This document shows, piece after piece, positions 8,450 through 17,248 of a stretch of 37,121 nucleotides of DNA. Position 1 is the stretch's first letter. Each line of letters starts with the position of its first letter. The notes below the pieces were generated by a model. That model searched no databases, had not been told where the DNA came from, and saw nothing but the letters and a program-made list of their open reading frames with translations. The stretch is from Arcticibacter svalbardensis MN12-7 (lineage in GTDB: Bacteria > Bacteroidota > Bacteroidia > Sphingobacteriales > Sphingobacteriaceae): NCBI RefSeq assembly GCF_000403135.1, contig NZ_AQPN01000033.1, positions 1 through 37,121 on the forward strand. The letters are read 5' to 3'. The translations under genes were made by a program, and so were the position numbers.

Positions 8450-9760
8450 ATGATGACTGAAAACTTCAACCCCTTAAACAAACTAAATATCTTTTCCACA
8501 AAGGGTATTCAAATGCGAACCTTCCACATTACATGGATCACCTTCTTTTTCTGTTTCTTTGGATGGTTTGGAGTGGCTCCACTGATGCCATTAATTCGCG
8601 AACAGCTACACTTAAGCAAGGATCAGATTGGTAATATCATTATTGCATCCGTTTCAGCTACTATTGTTGCCCGGTTAATAATCGGTAAACTTTGCGACAC
8701 ATTAGGTCCCCGCTTATCCTACACTATACTTCTTGCAGTTGGCGCGATTCCTGTCATGTGCATAGGTCTCAGTAACAGCTACGAGAGTTTCTTACTCTTC
8801 CGTTTTGTCATCGGTATTATTGGCGCCTCATTTGTCATCACCCAATTTCATACTTCTATGATGTTTGCCCCCTCTGTAGTTGGCACTGCCAATGCAGTTA
8901 CTGGTGGCTGGGGAAACCTTGGAGGAGGGGTCACCAACTTAGTCATGCCCTTAATAGCTGCCGGATTTGCCGGATTAGGCTTAGTAAGTCATGCTGATTC
9001 ATGGCGTTTAGCCATGGTCGTTCCCGGAGTGATCCTGTTAATTATGGCTGTCATTTATTATAAATACACCAAGGATACTCCACAAGGGAACTTTTCTGAC
9101 CTGCATAAAACTGCAAAAAAAGAAAAGAAAGGCACCTTTTTATTGGCAATGAAAGACTATCGTACCTGGATCCTGGCATTAGCATACGCCGCTTGTTTTG
9201 GTATAGAGATTACGGTGGATAACGTTGCAGCAACCTTTTTCATGGATCGTTTTGGTACCACAATGATTGTAGCAGGTGCACTTGCCAGCATATTTGGTGG
9301 CATGAACATCTTCGCAAGAGCTTTAGGAGGTTATGTGAGTGATAAAGTGGGCAAGTCTTATGGATTAAAAGGTAAAGGACTCCTTTTGGGGGGTATGCTT
9401 GTTCTTGAAGGAATTGGCATCACGCTCTTTGCACAATCTCAAAGTTTAGGGATGGCAATTGCCTGCATGTTACTCTTCGCCTTATTCCTGAAAATGGCCA
9501 ATGGAAGCACCTATGGCATTGTTCCTTTTATCAATAAAGATGCCATCGGATCGGTTAGTGGCATTGTAGGTGCAGGTGGAAATCTAGGCGCTATGCTGGT
9601 AGGATTTCTATTCAAATCGGCCAGTCTGACCTATGCGGATGCCTTTCACTATATCGGCATTGGCGTGTTAGTCATAGGAATAATCGTATTCATTACCAAG
9701 TTTCACATAAGGCAGACAGCTGAAACAAATATCTTACAACCGGCACTTCAAGAGGCCTGA
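8450..9760 (+). CDS. narK: Nitrate/nitrite transporter, MFS family
   Basis: A 436-residue, 12-helix major facilitator of the nitrate/nitrite porter family, importing nitrate and/or exporting nitrite across the inner membrane. Both family signatures are present: GGWGNLGGGVTNLVMPLI in the first half and GIVGAGGNLGAM in the second, and conserved arginines lie in FRFVIGIIGAS and IFARALGGYVSDK. The N-terminal segment LNIFSTKGIQMRTFHITW is typical of the family, so the early start at 8450 (or the adjacent ATG at 8453) is preferred to the internal ATG at 8513. It is the first gene of the second nitrate block, followed 27 nt later by the nitrate reductase gene. Confidence 0.95.
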   Translation: MMTENFNPLNKLNIFSTKGIQMRTFHITWITFFFCFFGWFGVAPLMPLIREQLHLSKDQIGNIIIASVSATIVARLIIGKLCDTLGPRLSYTILLAVGAIPVMCIGLSNSYESFLLFRFVIGIIGASFVITQFHTSMMFAPSVVGTANAVTGGWGNLGGGVTNLVMPLIAAGFAGLGLVSHADSWRLAMVVPGVILLIMAVIYYKYTKDTPQGNFSDLHKTAKKEKKGTFLLAMKDYRTWILALAYAACFGIEITVDNVAATFFMDRFGTTMIVAGALASIFGGMNIFARALGGYVSDKVGKSYGLKGKGLLLGGMLVLEGIGITLFAQSQSLGMAIACMLLFALFLKMANGSTYGIVPFINKDAIGSVSGIVGAGGNLGAMLVGFLFKSASLTYADAFHYIGIGVLVIGIIVFITKFHIRQTAETNILQPALQEA

Positions 9761-9787
9761 TTTAAACAAATTAGAAGCTAAACGCGT

Positions 9788-12700
9788 ATGTCTGTGGAGA
9801 AAGATAAAATATTTAAAAGTACCTGTTGTTACTGTGGAGTGGGATGCGGAGTAGACGTTACCGTTAAAAAAAACAATACCGTTACTGTGGTTGGCGATAA
9901 AGATCACCCGGTTAATCGTGGCATGTTGTGCAGCAAAGGCATGAATCTGCAATACACGGTAAATGATGTAAGTGACCGGCTCCTTTATCCTCAGATGCGT
10001 TATAATAAAAACCTGCCCTTACAAAGGGTGAGCTGGGATGATGCACTAAACCGTACTGCAGCAGTATTTAAGACTTTCATCGATAAATATGGACCAGACT
10101 CGGTTGCTTTTTATGCTTCCGGACAGTGTTTAACTGAAGAATACTATGTAATCAATAAACTAATCAAAGGATTCATCGGTAGCAATAATATCGACACCAA
10201 CTCTCGTTTATGTATGAGCAGTGCAGTTACTGCTTATAAAATGTCCCTGGGTGAAGATAGTGTTCCGGTATGTTATGATGATATTGAGTTAGCCGACTGC
10301 CTCTTTGTTACAGGAGCTAACCCGGCATGGTGTCATCCTATATTATGGCGACGGGTGGAAGCGCATAAAGCAGCTCATCCGGAAGTAAAAATCATTATCG
10401 TTGATCCGCGTATTACGGATACCTGTGGGATCGCTGATTTACATTTACAGCTTAATCCAGGCACTGATATCACCCTAAACCATGCTATTGGAAGAGTTCT
10501 GATAGAAAACGGCGCTATTGACCTGGAATTTATAACCCTTCATGCAGAAGGTTTTGACAGCTACCGGGAGCTTGTATTTGAACGTACACTTGCTGAGTCG
10601 GCATTAATCTGTGGCGTTGATGAGGAAAATATCCGATTAGCCGCTACCTATATAGGCGCAGCAAAAGGCTTTTTAACCATGTGGACCATGGGACTCAATC
10701 AAAGTTCCGTTGGCGTAAATAAAAATTTAAGTCTGATTAACCTGAATCTGATTACCGGACATATTGGTAAACCAGGTTCGGGACCTTTCTCTTTAACCGG
10801 ACAACCTAATGCCATGGGCGGTCGTGAAGTTGGTGGTTTAGCCAATCTGCTTCCTGCGCATCGTGATCTGGCGAATGAAGAACACCGTAAAGAAGTTCAA
10901 AAATTCTGGGGAGGCACAACTATTTCTGATAAAGCAGGACTTACAGCAACAGAGATGTTTGAAGCATTACATGACGGAAGGCTGAAAGCAATCTGGATTC
11001 TTTGCACCAATCCCTTAACTAGTCTTCCTAATTCACGTTTTGTTGAAGAAGCGCTAAAAAAAGCAAAGTTTGTAGTCGTTCAGGAAGTAAGCAACACAGT
11101 AGAATCATTACAATATGCAGATGTAATTTTACCTGCGGCAGCCTGGACAGAGAAGGAAGGCACTATGACTAATTCCGAAAGGCGCATCAGTCATTTAAAT
11201 AAAATCATTGATGCTCCAGGAGAAGCACTATCAGATGCAGAAATAATTTGCATGTTTGCCAGAAAAATGGGGTATAAAGGATTTGACTATGCCAACATGG
11301 AGGAGATCTACAAAGAACATGCAAAACTAACCTCTAAAACTAATATTAATATTAACGGACTGGATTACAAGTTACTCCAGAAGCACAACACCCTTCAATG
11401 GCCTTTTAATAAAAAGACAGAGATGGGAACAAAGCGTTTGTTTACCAATCACTTATTTTATACTCCTAGTAAAAAAGCAGTCATATATAGTCCCTCCGAT
11501 CAGCTGAACAGTGAAATGCCTGATCAGGATTACCCTTTTATTCTGACTACCGGCCGCGTTCGTGATCATTGGCATACCATGAGCAAAACAGGTAAAGTAA
11601 GTAAGTTGAAGCAACACACGAAAGAAGCCTTTCTGGAAATTCACCCTGAAGATGCGGAAGCAATTAAAATCGAAGACAACCAGATCGTGATTGTACGTTC
11701 CCGACGTGGTGAAGTACAAGTACGGGCAAAAGTGACTACAACAATAAAAAAAGGAGTAGTATTTCTGCCTATGCATTGGGGTAAAATTCTGGGTAACGAC
11801 CTCAACCGTGCTAACAATATTACCAGTAACCTGATTGACCCACTCTCAAAAGAACCTGATTTTAAGTTCTGTGCGGTACAGGTAGAAAAGTTCATAAAAC
11901 CCTTTCAAAAGATTGTCATCATTGGTGCAGGTGCAGGTGCTTTTGGCTTTGTCAAATCCTGCAGAGAGATCAATAAAGAAGATCAAATAATCATCTTCAG
12001 CAAGGAAAACTTTCCTTTTTACAACCGGGTGATGCTTCCCGACTACATTAGCGGGACGCAGCACTGGGAACAACTGGTAAAAATGAAGGATGATGAAGAG
12101 CCGGAATACAACATACGTCTTTTAAGAGGGGTAAGTGTAGAAAGCATCAACAGAACGGAAAAATATGTGATTGATTCCAGGGGACAAAAAACGGAGTATG
12201 ATGTATTGATCATGGCGACTGGTAGTCGGGCAGCATTACCTAAAAACGTTCCCTCCTTGCCAGGCATCTTCACGATGCGTAGCCGTGTAGACGCAGATAA
12301 CTTTAAAAAACATACCCCGAAAAACGCTCATGTCCTTATTGTAGGAGGTGGTTTATTAGGTTTAGAAATGGCGGCATCTTTAAGGGAAACCGGTGTAAAA
12401 ATCACCATCGTACAACGTGTATCGCGATTCCTTAACCGACAATTGGATCCTCTGGGAAGTCAGCTTTTGCACGAAGAAATGGTAGACCAGGGATGCGATA
12501 TTTATTACAACGATGAAGTGCAGCTTTATTATGGCCGATCCAAACTAACAGGAATAGGACTTAAAAGCGGACGCAAGATCAGCTGCGATGCCATGATTAT
12601 TGCCATTGGTACTACGCCTAATATTGAACTGGCAAGAGCATGCGGATTAGAATGCAAACGTGGTGTGATTGTTAATGAACGACTGCAAACCAGTGATCCG

Positions 12701-13303
12701 GCAATTTACGCCATTGGAGAGATTGCAGAATTCAAGGGTATCTTATATGGAATAACAGCAGCAGCAGAACAACAAGCCGATATCGTAGCCAAATACATGA
12801 ACGGCGATATCAGCAGCTATTATAAAGGCAGCCTTTTTATGAACATCATTAAAATACATGGATTTGACCTCTGTAGTATTGGTTTGCCCGAGTGTCCTGA
12901 TGATAAAAATTACGAAGAAATTGTTTTTATTGATAAAGCCAAGCGGTACTATAAAAAGTGCATCATCCATCAGGATCGTTTAGTAGGCACTATTTTAATT
13001 GGCGACAAGAGTGAATTCCAGGAATTCAGGTCGCTTATCGCCAACAAAACAGAGTTAAGCGACAAGCGGTTGCTTTTACTTAGAAGTGGACAAATAGCAG
13101 AACCTGTTTCCGGAAAACTGATATGCAGCTGCAACAATGTGGGCCTTGGGAACTTACAAACGAAGATCGCTAAAGGTTGCCATGACTTTAATGAATTATG
13201 TACTTCAACAGGTGCCGGAACAGGATGTGGATCATGCCGTCCGGAAGTTAAACGCATACTAGAAGACGCTTTGAAAGAAGAACTTCTTGAAAATATAAGC
13301 TAA
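9788..13303 (+). CDS. nasA: Assimilatory nitrate reductase fused to an NADH/FAD reductase module
   Basis: A 1171-residue fusion. Residues 1-700 are a NasA/NapA-type molybdopterin oxidoreductase: [4Fe-4S] ligands C13, C16, C20 and C48 (CCYCGVGC and LCSKG), and NSRLCMSSAV with C142 as the expected Mo ligand. From about residue 705 a second enzyme begins: KIVIIGAGAGAFGF (FAD), VLIVGGGLLGLEMAASL (NADH) and IYAIGEIAEF, the same fold as the N-terminal part of NirB. The end (about 1110-1160) is a BFD-type [2Fe-2S] domain with C1113, C1115 and a C-terminal GCGSC. In many bacteria these parts are separate NasA/NasC and NasB chains; here NADH, FAD, Fe-S and Mo chemistry sit on one chain, so it should reduce nitrate to nitrite with NADH without a separate reductase subunit. 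No Tat or Sec signal is visible, so it is cytoplasmic. The next gene starts 1 nt after its stop. Confidence 0.93.
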   Translation: MSVEKDKIFKSTCCYCGVGCGVDVTVKKNNTVTVVGDKDHPVNRGMLCSKGMNLQYTVNDVSDRLLYPQMRYNKNLPLQRVSWDDALNRTAAVFKTFIDKYGPDSVAFYASGQCLTEEYYVINKLIKGFIGSNNIDTNSRLCMSSAVTAYKMSLGEDSVPVCYDDIELADCLFVTGANPAWCHPILWRRVEAHKAAHPEVKIIIVDPRITDTCGIADLHLQLNPGTDITLNHAIGRVLIENGAIDLEFITLHAEGFDSYRELVFERTLAESALICGVDEENIRLAATYIGAAKGFLTMWTMGLNQSSVGVNKNLSLINLNLITGHIGKPGSGPFSLTGQPNAMGGREVGGLANLLPAHRDLANEEHRKEVQKFWGGTTISDKAGLTATEMFEALHDGRLKAIWILCTNPLTSLPNSRFVEEALKKAKFVVVQEVSNTVESLQYADVILPAAAWTEKEGTMTNSERRISHLNKIIDAPGEALSDAEIICMFARKMGYKGFDYANMEEIYKEHAKLTSKTNININGLDYKLLQKHNTLQWPFNKKTEMGTKRLFTNHLFYTPSKKAVIYSPSDQLNSEMPDQDYPFILTTGRVRDHWHTMSKTGKVSKLKQHTKEAFLEIHPEDAEAIKIEDNQIVIVRSRRGEVQVRAKVTTTIKKGVVFLPMHWGKILGNDLNRANNITSNLIDPLSKEPDFKFCAVQVEKFIKPFQKIVIIGAGAGAFGFVKSCREINKEDQIIIFSKENFPFYNRVMLPDYISGTQHWEQLVKMKDDEEPEYNIRLLRGVSVESINRTEKYVIDSRGQKTEYDVLIMATGSRAALPKNVPSLPGIFTMRSRVDADNFKKHTPKNAHVLIVGGGLLGLEMAASLRETGVKITIVQRVSRFLNRQLDPLGSQLLHEEMVDQGCDIYYNDEVQLYYGRSKLTGIGLKSGRKISCDAMIIAIGTTPNIELARACGLECKRGVIVNERLQTSDPAIYAIGEIAEFKGILYGITAAAEQQADIVAKYMNGDISSYYKGSLFMNIIKIHGFDLCSIGLPECPDDKNYEEIVFIDKAKRYYKKCIIHQDRLVGTILIGDKSEFQEFRSLIANKTELSDKRLLLLRSGQIAEPVSGKLICSCNNVGLGNLQTKIAKGCHDFNELCTSTGAGTGCGSCRPEVKRILEDALKEELLENIS

Positions 13304-13304
13304 C

Positions 13305-14800
13305 ATGGAAGGGAAAGAAACGACGATATATACCATAAAGGTTAATCTTCCAGGAGGTATTGTATCTGTAGGAGATTTCTATGAAATCCTTAAGGCTGCT
13401 GAAAAGGCAGGCATTGATACCGTTCGGTTTGGAAACAGACAACAACTTTACCTTCAGGTTAGCCCGAAAAGCTGGAAGATCTGGAGCATCATTTCTTTAT
13501 TTCAGACACTGAATATGAGATAAACACAGATGAATTCCCAAATATTATCAGCTCTTATGTTGCAGAAGATATCTTTGATAGTTCAACATGGTTGCGTGAA
13601 GGGGTATATAAAGATATTTTAGATGCCTTTAACTACAAGCCCGAACTTAAGATTAACCTGGTAGACAGCACTCAGACCTTTGTGCCCTTCTTTACCGGGA
13701 ACCTTAATTTCATCTCCTCTGACGTCAGCAATTACTGGTACCTCTATATTCGTTTCCCTAAAACAAATCAGATCTATTGCTGGTCATCGCTCATTTATTC
13801 CGAAGATATCAGCTCGCTAAGCAAACAGGTAGAAAGTTCAATTCTTCTTGATAGTGATATTTTCTATGACCAGGAAAATATCGATGGGCAGCTATTGGAA
13901 ACTAAAGTCAATTCAGCAGTAAACTTCTTTCTTCAACCCCTTTCTGTTCCTCTGAAACATCCCGATTTCCAGCTGCCTTATTACGAAGGATTCAACAAGT
14001 ACAATGACAAACACTGGCTGGGGATCTATCGGAGGAATGAACTATTCTCGGTAGCCTTCTTAAAGGACATCTGCACCATTTGCATGAAAACCAGGATTGC
14101 CCAAATTTACACTACAACCTGGAAGTCTATCATTATTAAAGGAGTAGAAGCAAACGACAGAAAGTTATGGAATGTCATATTGGGAAAACACCGGATCAAT
14201 GTACGACATGCATCAAATGAGTTAAACTGGCAAAGTGAGGATCTTTGTAACTATGCGCTGGACCTAAAACTAGAGTTGATCAAAGAATTTGACAAAGTAG
14301 ATCTCCGGACATTTAAACTTTGTTTTGCCATCAAGATCAATCCAAAGACAGGTTTATTTGGTTCAGTCATCATCAGGAAACATCCTTCAGAAAAGGATTC
14401 AACGGATCTTATAGCAGATCAGTTCGATGTGCTGCATACCGTAGACTTCAACCCTAATTCTAAAAATTTTATTCCTTATAAAGAAAATATTTCACGAGAT
14501 TTACTCAGCAAGATTTTAATTGAACTATCCGATTACTATTATCAGCAACAAGCCATTACAGATACGAACACGGGGGATACTTATTTTGAAGAGGATACGT
14601 TCATCATTACAGAAGAAGCGCAAGTACTTGTTTATCAATGCACACATTGCCTGAGTATTTATGATGAATCAGTTGGTGATGCATACAACAACATTCAGCC
14701 GGATACTCTTTTTAAGGATTTGGATCCTGAGTACTGTTGTCCGGTTTGTGAATATGGTAAGAACGATTTTATAGCTATTGACAAAACAATCCTTGCTTAA
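13305..14800 (+). pseudogene. Nitrite/sulfite reductase-like protein with C-terminal rubredoxin, frameshifted
   Basis: The ATG at 13305 opens a frame with a nitrite/sulfite reductase ferredoxin-like half-domain (VNLPGGIVSVGDFYEIL, DTVRFGNRQQLYLQVS). After S53 the frame goes wrong and stops at 13523. Another frame carries on without a gap: PEKLEDLEHHFFISDTEYE and onwards to 14800. One missing base in the CCC run at 13463-13465 explains it; restoring it gives 498 residues. The restored protein has a second NiR-like half but no CxxxxxC/CxxxC siroheme cluster ligands, and ends in a rubredoxin domain (QCTHC and CCPVCEYG). It is probably a redox carrier or assembly partner of the nitrate/nitrite enzymes rather than a reductase; this is inference from position and cofactors. 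A -1 ribosomal slip at CCGAAAA would give the same protein, but a base error or a true lesion is more likely. It sits 1 nt after the nitrate reductase. Confidence 0.8.
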
Positions 14801-14845
14801 GTCCTGTTAAACGCAATGCAGCAGGCAAACTAATATTTTTATGCG

Positions 14846-15808
14846 ATGGTGGAAATCAGAGATGAATTGGGCAGGTCTTTCAAAACACTCCGGATAAGTT
14901 TGCTTAATACCTGCAACCTTGCCTGTGTGTATTGTAGCTGTGGAAATGAAGACAGCAAGCAAAATCATATCCTGGCAAAAGATAAGTCTTTAACCGCCAC
15001 TGAGCTCTTGGCTCTTGTTAAACAGCTTCATGAACGATTAAACCTGACTACAGTGCGCTTTACCGGTGGCGAGCCTTTATTATATAAAAACCTTGCAGAG
15101 CTTGTGGAAGGCGTTCATGACCTGGGTATTAACGACCTTAAACTGACTACAAATGCTTTATTACTGGAGCGCCTTAGTCCGTTGTTAAAGGCTGCAGGAC
15201 TAAAATCCATCAACATTTCTCTGGATGCCATTGATCCATTGATATTTTTTCAAATGAGCAGACGTCATGATCTGACCCGCACATTAAAAGGCATAGATGC
15301 AGCCTTACAACAGGGAATTGAAGTCAAGATCAATTCAGTAATTATGAAAGGGCTCAACGACAACCAGATCATACCCCTATTAAACTTTGCTTTTGAAAGA
15401 GGATTAACCATTCGGTTTTTGGAAATTATGTCTATGGGACATCTCTATGAAAATTCAGATGAACATTTCTTTTCCCAGGAGGATATATTGCAGTTAATCA
15501 GTAAGCATCATACCTTTGTGCCCTTGCTGCGTACCTCCTCTTCAACCGCTAATTACTGGCAAACAACAGATGGCAACCGTTTTGGTATTGTAGCCAATGA
15601 AAGTCAGCCATTTTGTTCCGATTGCAACCGTTTAAGACTGGATACTTTTGGCAATATATACGGCTGTTTAAGCAGCAACCATCCTGTACCAATTAAAGAA
15701 GTCCTTAACCCAATAGAGCTGGAAGGCAAGATCAAAGAAGCACTGGCACAGAAACAAGCTCTAAAATTTACAGGAAGCACATTAAGTATGCTTCATATCG
15801 GAGGATAA
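14846..15808 (+). CDS. moaA: GTP 3',8-cyclase, radical SAM
   Basis: A 320-residue MoaA that starts molybdenum cofactor synthesis by rearranging GTP, with MoaC completing cyclic pyranopterin. The SAM-binding [4Fe-4S] motif is CNLACVYC (C23, C27, C30), followed by VRFTGGEPLL. The C-terminal GTP-binding cluster ligands are in FCSDCNRLRL and, 13 residues on, the Cys of IYGCL. The chain ends in GG, as functional MoaA proteins do. It follows the disrupted rubredoxin-type gene by 45 nt and precedes moaD by 4 nt. Confidence 0.95.
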   Translation: MVEIRDELGRSFKTLRISLLNTCNLACVYCSCGNEDSKQNHILAKDKSLTATELLALVKQLHERLNLTTVRFTGGEPLLYKNLAELVEGVHDLGINDLKLTTNALLLERLSPLLKAAGLKSINISLDAIDPLIFFQMSRRHDLTRTLKGIDAALQQGIEVKINSVIMKGLNDNQIIPLLNFAFERGLTIRFLEIMSMGHLYENSDEHFFSQEDILQLISKHHTFVPLLRTSSSTANYWQTTDGNRFGIVANESQPFCSDCNRLRLDTFGNIYGCLSSNHPVPIKEVLNPIELEGKIKEALAQKQALKFTGSTLSMLHIGG

Positions 15809-15812
15809 ACCC

Positions 15813-16046
15813 ATGAAAATAGAAGTATTCGCAATCTTAAAAGACTATTTTAAAAAGGAATTTGAAATTGCAGATCAACTTGATACCATTGCTGACTTGA
15901 AACAACATTTAATTGCCATCAACCCTTCTTCAGTAGAAGTACTTTCAAGATGTCGTTTCGCTGTAGAGGATGATTTCGTGGTTGATAGTTATAAAATAAC
16001 AAGGAACGATAACATCATGATCATTCCCCCAAGCAGTGGAGGCTAA
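15813..16046 (+). CDS. moaD: Molybdopterin synthase sulfur carrier subunit
   Basis: A 77-residue ubiquitin-fold sulfur carrier. It ends in IIPPSSGG; the terminal Gly-Gly is adenylylated and thiocarboxylated to supply sulfur to molybdopterin synthase. Size and ending are diagnostic. No MoeB-type activating enzyme is encoded in the window. It starts 4 nt after moaA and its stop is 1 nt from the moaE ATG. Confidence 0.92.
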   Translation: MKIEVFAILKDYFKKEFEIADQLDTIADLKQHLIAINPSSVEVLSRCRFAVEDDFVVDSYKITRNDNIMIIPPSSGG

Positions 16047-16047
16047 T

Positions 16048-16515
16048 ATGAAATACATTACAGAAGAACCTATTGATTTAGTGGGAATGCTGCAAGAGAC
16101 CCATCATCCGGCAGCGGGTGCAATTGTATTATTCAGTGGTGAAGTGAGGGATCATAATGGAGGAAAATCTGTTGCCTACCTGGAGTATGAATCGCAAATT
16201 TCCATGGCTTCCAAAATGATCGCCCTTATTTTAGAAGAAGCTAAAAGCCGCTGGAACTTAACAATTGCTACAGCACAACATCGCATCGGAAAGGTAAAAG
16301 TTTGTGAGTCGGCAGTAGTGGTATTAACCGCCTCTCCCCACCGTACAGAAGCTTATGCCAGCAACCGGTATATCATCGACCGCATCAAACACGAAGTGCC
16401 AATCTGGAAATGCGAATACTTTACTGATGGCACCAAAGAATGGGGTGGAAATTGTAATTGCCATAAGGAGACTGGTGATGTGAATAAACATATTTATGAA
16501 TCAGAAAATCCATAA
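16048..16515 (+). CDS. moaE: Molybdopterin synthase catalytic subunit
   Basis: A 155-residue MoaE, the large subunit that uses the MoaD thiocarboxylate to make molybdopterin. Conserved segments: GAIVLFSGEVRDHNGGKSV near the N-terminus, HRIGKVKVCESAVVV, ASPHRTEAY and IKHEVPIWKCE, which carries the catalytic lysines. The ATG at 16048 lies 1 nt after the moaD stop and is preferred to an in-frame GTG at 16036 that overlaps moaD. Its end overlaps the mobA start by 20 nt. Confidence 0.94.
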   Translation: MKYITEEPIDLVGMLQETHHPAAGAIVLFSGEVRDHNGGKSVAYLEYESQISMASKMIALILEEAKSRWNLTIATAQHRIGKVKVCESAVVVLTASPHRTEAYASNRYIIDRIKHEVPIWKCEYFTDGTKEWGGNCNCHKETGDVNKHIYESENP

Positions 16516-17113
16516 AACCAAAAGCCTTTTAATCAATGAAATCCTTGGAGTAGTTCTATGCGGAGGCGAAAGCAAGAGAATGGGAAGCGACAAAGGGCTT
16601 CTTACACTGCCTGGAACAACCCAAACATGGGCACAACAAGTAGCAGAAATACTTTTTAATTGCAATCTTCCCTTAGTTATTTCGATTAACAAAACCCAGC
16701 ATTCGTCTTATAGTCCCATCTTTCCATCAGAGCACCTCATTCTGGACCAAATCAACGTAAGAGGCCCCTTAAACGGTTTACTAAGTGTGCATCAAGCACA
16801 TCCCGGAAAGGACCTGTTACTTATTGCCTGCGATATGATCCAAATGGATCAGGAAACATTAAACCAATTAATAGCGATCTACCAAGAGAATCCCGAATTT
16901 GATTATTACGTTTATGAGCAAGATAAATTTCTTGAACCTTTATGTGCCATCTATACCTTCAAAGCATTAGATGCGATTATGAAAAGACTCGATACGAATG
17001 AATTAACATCCTTTGCATTACATAAAGTGATCTCTTCCTCCAATTACAAAAGCATACCTGTTAAAGATAAAAGGGCGTTCACTAATTACAATACAAGGGA
17101 TCTTACTTCATAA
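16496..17113 (+). CDS. mobA: Molybdenum cofactor guanylyltransferase
   Basis: A 205-residue nucleotidyltransferase that adds GMP to molybdenum cofactor to make the MGD form, which NasA-type nitrate reductases need. The nucleotide-binding motif is LCGGESKRMGSDKG (residues 21-34); LLIACDMIQMD matches the metal-binding Asp region, and GPLNGLLS lies between them. The start overlaps the end of moaE by 20 nt, indicating translational coupling. Its presence fits the bis-MGD enzyme encoded in the same operon. Confidence 0.92.
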   Translation: MNQKIHKTKSLLINEILGVVLCGGESKRMGSDKGLLTLPGTTQTWAQQVAEILFNCNLPLVISINKTQHSSYSPIFPSEHLILDQINVRGPLNGLLSVHQAHPGKDLLLIACDMIQMDQETLNQLIAIYQENPEFDYYVYEQDKFLEPLCAIYTFKALDAIMKRLDTNELTSFALHKVISSSNYKSIPVKDKRAFTNYNTRDLTS

Positions 17114-17121
17114 ACAACTTA

Positions 17122-17150
17122 TTTAAACATTAGAGAGTTTAGTGTTTAAA
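17122..17150. terminator. Weak hairpin between convergent mobA and fucP-like genes
   Basis: TTTAAACA (17122-17129) pairs with TGTTTAAA (17143-17150), an 8-bp AT-rich stem with a 13-nt loop just after the mobA stop. There is no T-run on either side, so it would be a weak terminator at best. The rest of the 135-nt convergent gap shows nothing clear. Confidence 0.3.
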
Positions 17151-17248
17151 ACCGTTCTAATTAAATCACGAAAAGGTTCCTCTTACTATTGTACTTTATA
17201 CTTCTATGCTTATGACTTAAAAAGTTTAGTAATTAAGAACCGATCCCC

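Noticed and set aside
11453-13257. Several minus-strand open frames inside the nitrate reductase gene
   Set aside because: They are antisense shadows of a strongly conserved protein and show no domain or signal of their own.
13592-14800. Separate 402-residue gene starting at a TTG
   Set aside because: The same frame continues upstream with coding character into the region where the 13305 frame fails, so it is the 3' part of one frameshifted gene.
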